A stretch of DNA of 6,971 bases from contig PLST01000456.1 in NCBI GenBank assembly GCA_003164255.1, forward strand, positions 2,454-9,424, given 5' to 3'. Of the stretch, positions 5,614-6,971 are shown in pieces. Numbering within the stretch: the stretch's first letter is position 1; each line of letters begins with the position of its first letter. The notes below the pieces were generated by a model that saw nothing but the letters and a program-made list of their open reading frames with translations, was not told the DNA's origin and did not search any database. The DNA comes from Acidobacteriaceae bacterium. Its GTDB lineage: Bacteria; Acidobacteriota; Terriglobia; Terriglobales; Acidobacteriaceae. A program made the translations under genes and the position numbers.

Positions 5614-6927
5614 ATGCGTAAGTTCATGTTTCTGGTCGGGCTGCTTTTGGGCAGCAACTGTAGTTGCTTTGCGCAACACAATGCTCAAGACAAAAGCGCA
5701 ACCGACCTCGTCTCTCTCATCGGGCAGGATCAATACAGGCAGCTTCAGCTACGCCTCGCCAGCCTTAACCGGGATATCGCGACCAGGGGGCTACATAATT
5801 ATCCCGGAGTGGACGGGAGATTGATCACCGGATATGCCTACGGCGAATTCTTTGACTGGGACCTATATTTCGAGAATATATATCTTTCTTACTACGGAGT
5901 TAGTGATTATGACTTCACGAACCTGAAGTTGTTTCTCGACAAACAGCAACCTGACGGGTTTATTGCTCGAACAATTGGAATCACCTATCCGCGGCCGACC
6001 CAGATGTTCAAGCCTTTCATGGCGCAGCTTGTGGTCTTGGGGGCCAGCCAGAACGGCGGCGATTACGAGTGGCTGCGAGCCAAGTATTACGTCCGGCTGC
6101 AAAAGTACATCGACCGCTGGTTTGCCTACGATCATGACGGAAATGGGCTCCCGGTCTGGAATAGCTCCGATGCGAGCGGGATGGACAACCAGATTTCCCG
6201 ATCCGGCGACCTTGAATCTTATCGCGATGAAGGCGTAGATCTCGCCTGCTATCTCTACCGGGAACTTCAGGCGATGGAGGTCATTTCGGCGAAGCTGGGC
6301 AAACCTGCTGACAGCAAAATGTACGCCGATCATGCGGAGAAGCTGGCAAAGGCGATTAACAAGGTATTTTGGAACGAACAAGACGGGTTCTATTACGATC
6401 GTGATGAGAAGACTGGCGAGACCATCAAGATCAAGTCCGTTGCAGGATTTCTACCCATGTGGGCCGGAGTCGCGAGCCCGGCGCAAGCACGCCGGCTTGT
6501 GCGCGATCATCTGTTGAACTTGAAAGAGTTCTGGCTGGATTATCCTGTTGCAACCTATGCAAAGTCAGAGCCTGAATTCTATGAGGGCAGCAGGTCGGGA
6601 GAATGTAACTGGGAGGGGCCGGCATGGATTCCAACCAATTACATGATCTTCCATGGTTTGCTTCAATACGGGTACAACGATGCGGCAAAGGAATTGGCGC
6701 TAAGAACGCTTAAGCTGGCCATGGTGGCCAACCCTGTTACGCGCGAATTCTATGACTCCGACACGGGCAAAGGAAACGGTATGAACCCATTTTGGGGGTG
6801 GTCGTCGCTCGCCTATGTGATGCCGATCGACTTCGCTCAACGCTATGATCCGATGGACCTGCATGCTCCTGTCCGTCCGCTCATCAAGAACGAACTCGGG
6901 TTGACCTTTGCAAAAGACGCGAAGTGA
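5614..6927 (+). CDS. Secreted glycoside hydrolase, trehalase/GH63 (MGH1-like) type
   Basis: This 437-residue protein should be an (alpha/alpha)6-barrel, inverting glycosidase of the GH37/GH63 kind, acting in the periplasm. The signal peptide is MRKFMFLVGLLLG followed by a likely signal-peptidase-I cut after CFA (18-20); there is no good lipobox. Family-like motifs appear in order: GEFFDWDLYFENIY (77-90), PRPTQMFKPFMAQLV (126-140), SSDASGMDNQISR (184-196), RSGECNWEGPAWIPTNY (327-343) and REFYDSDTGKGNG (377-389) followed by PFWGWSS (392-398). By family analogy Asp191 of GMDN is the candidate general acid and Glu378 of REFYD the candidate base. The length fits single-domain MGH1-like enzymes, not the longer E. 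coli-type trehalases. Possible substrates are trehalose, glucosyl- or mannosylglycerate-like compounds or another alpha-glycoside; the sequence does not decide. It follows the receptor gene after a terminator, so it may have its own promoter. Confidence 0.9.
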   Translation: MRKFMFLVGLLLGSNCSCFAQHNAQDKSATDLVSLIGQDQYRQLQLRLASLNRDIATRGLHNYPGVDGRLITGYAYGEFFDWDLYFENIYLSYYGVSDYDFTNLKLFLDKQQPDGFIARTIGITYPRPTQMFKPFMAQLVVLGASQNGGDYEWLRAKYYVRLQKYIDRWFAYDHDGNGLPVWNSSDASGMDNQISRSGDLESYRDEGVDLACYLYRELQAMEVISAKLGKPADSKMYADHAEKLAKAINKVFWNEQDGFYYDRDEKTGETIKIKSVAGFLPMWAGVASPAQARRLVRDHLLNLKEFWLDYPVATYAKSEPEFYEGSRSGECNWEGPAWIPTNYMIFHGLLQYGYNDAAKELALRTLKLAMVANPVTREFYDSDTGKGNGMNPFWGWSSLAYVMPIDFAQRYDPMDLHAPVRPLIKNELGLTFAKDAK

Positions 6928-6952
6928 GCCACGGAATAGCACAGGGCATTCG

Positions 6953-6971
6953 ATGAATTTACGGGACAAGC
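6953..6971 (+). CDS. Possible start of a further gene, 3'-partial
   Basis: An ATG at 6953 opens a frame (Met-Asn-Leu-Arg-Asp-Lys) that runs off the window. AGGG at 6943-6946 is six bases upstream and could be its ribosome binding site. It lies 25 bases after the hydrolase stop on the same strand, which would fit an operon. Only six codons are visible, so nothing can be said about a product and it may be chance. Confidence 0.25.

Noticed and set aside
5614..5676. Lipoprotein signal in the hydrolase (Cys at residues 16 and 18)
   Set aside because: The bases before either Cys do not give a proper lipobox (GSN-C and NCS-C); a signal-peptidase-I site after CFA fits better.
5863..6381. 172-residue minus-strand reading frame inside the hydrolase gene
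   Set aside because: Antisense to a gene with intact catalytic motifs; the translation shows no domain that I recognise.
1..6971. CRISPR array, tRNA, rRNA, insertion sequence or phage gene
   Set aside because: No regularly spaced repeats, no cloverleaf-like segment with conserved tRNA boxes, no transposase-like frame and no terminal inverted repeats were seen on reading both strands.

Overview
This 6971-base window looks like a chromosomal segment of an acidobacterium (phylum Acidobacteriota, class Terriglobia-like). That is inferred from two protein styles: a large Oar-like TonB-dependent receptor that starts with a carboxypeptidase-regulatory-like domain, and a membrane-anchored sensor/regulator with the motifs LKERTIGVDLF, DPVVRV and AFNNRW, which I recall as recurrent in that phylum. 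I ran no database search.

Layout, all on the + strand. (1) 1-1362: the 3' part of a membrane protein with a cytoplasmic putative DNA-binding domain, one transmembrane helix and an extracytoplasmic domain; its start lies left of the window. (2) 1363-1865: a 503-base intergenic region. It has an AT-rich promoter-like segment (about 1615-1680), a perfect 7-bp inverted repeat (1680-1696) over the predicted transcription start, and a leader of about 180 bases. (3) 1866-5228: a complete 1120-residue TonB-dependent outer-membrane receptor. (4) 5229-5613: a 385-base gap with a strong intrinsic terminator (5369-5412). (5) 5614-6927: a complete secreted glycoside hydrolase of the trehalase/GH63 (MGH1-like) type. 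(6) 6928-6971: a short tail that may hold the first codons of another gene at 6953.

A reasonable reading is a small carbohydrate-uptake locus. The receptor would bring an oligosaccharide or small glycoside across the outer membrane, the hydrolase would cleave it in the periplasm, and the upstream membrane regulator would sense a periplasmic signal and control the receptor promoter. No SusD-like lipoprotein lies between receptor and hydrolase. The substrate cannot be read from the sequence; an alpha-linked disaccharide or glycoside is plausible.

No tRNA, rRNA, CRISPR array, transposase or phage gene was seen. The locus type is probably not new, but the regulator family, its possible operator and the hydrolase substrate are not settled by the sequence.
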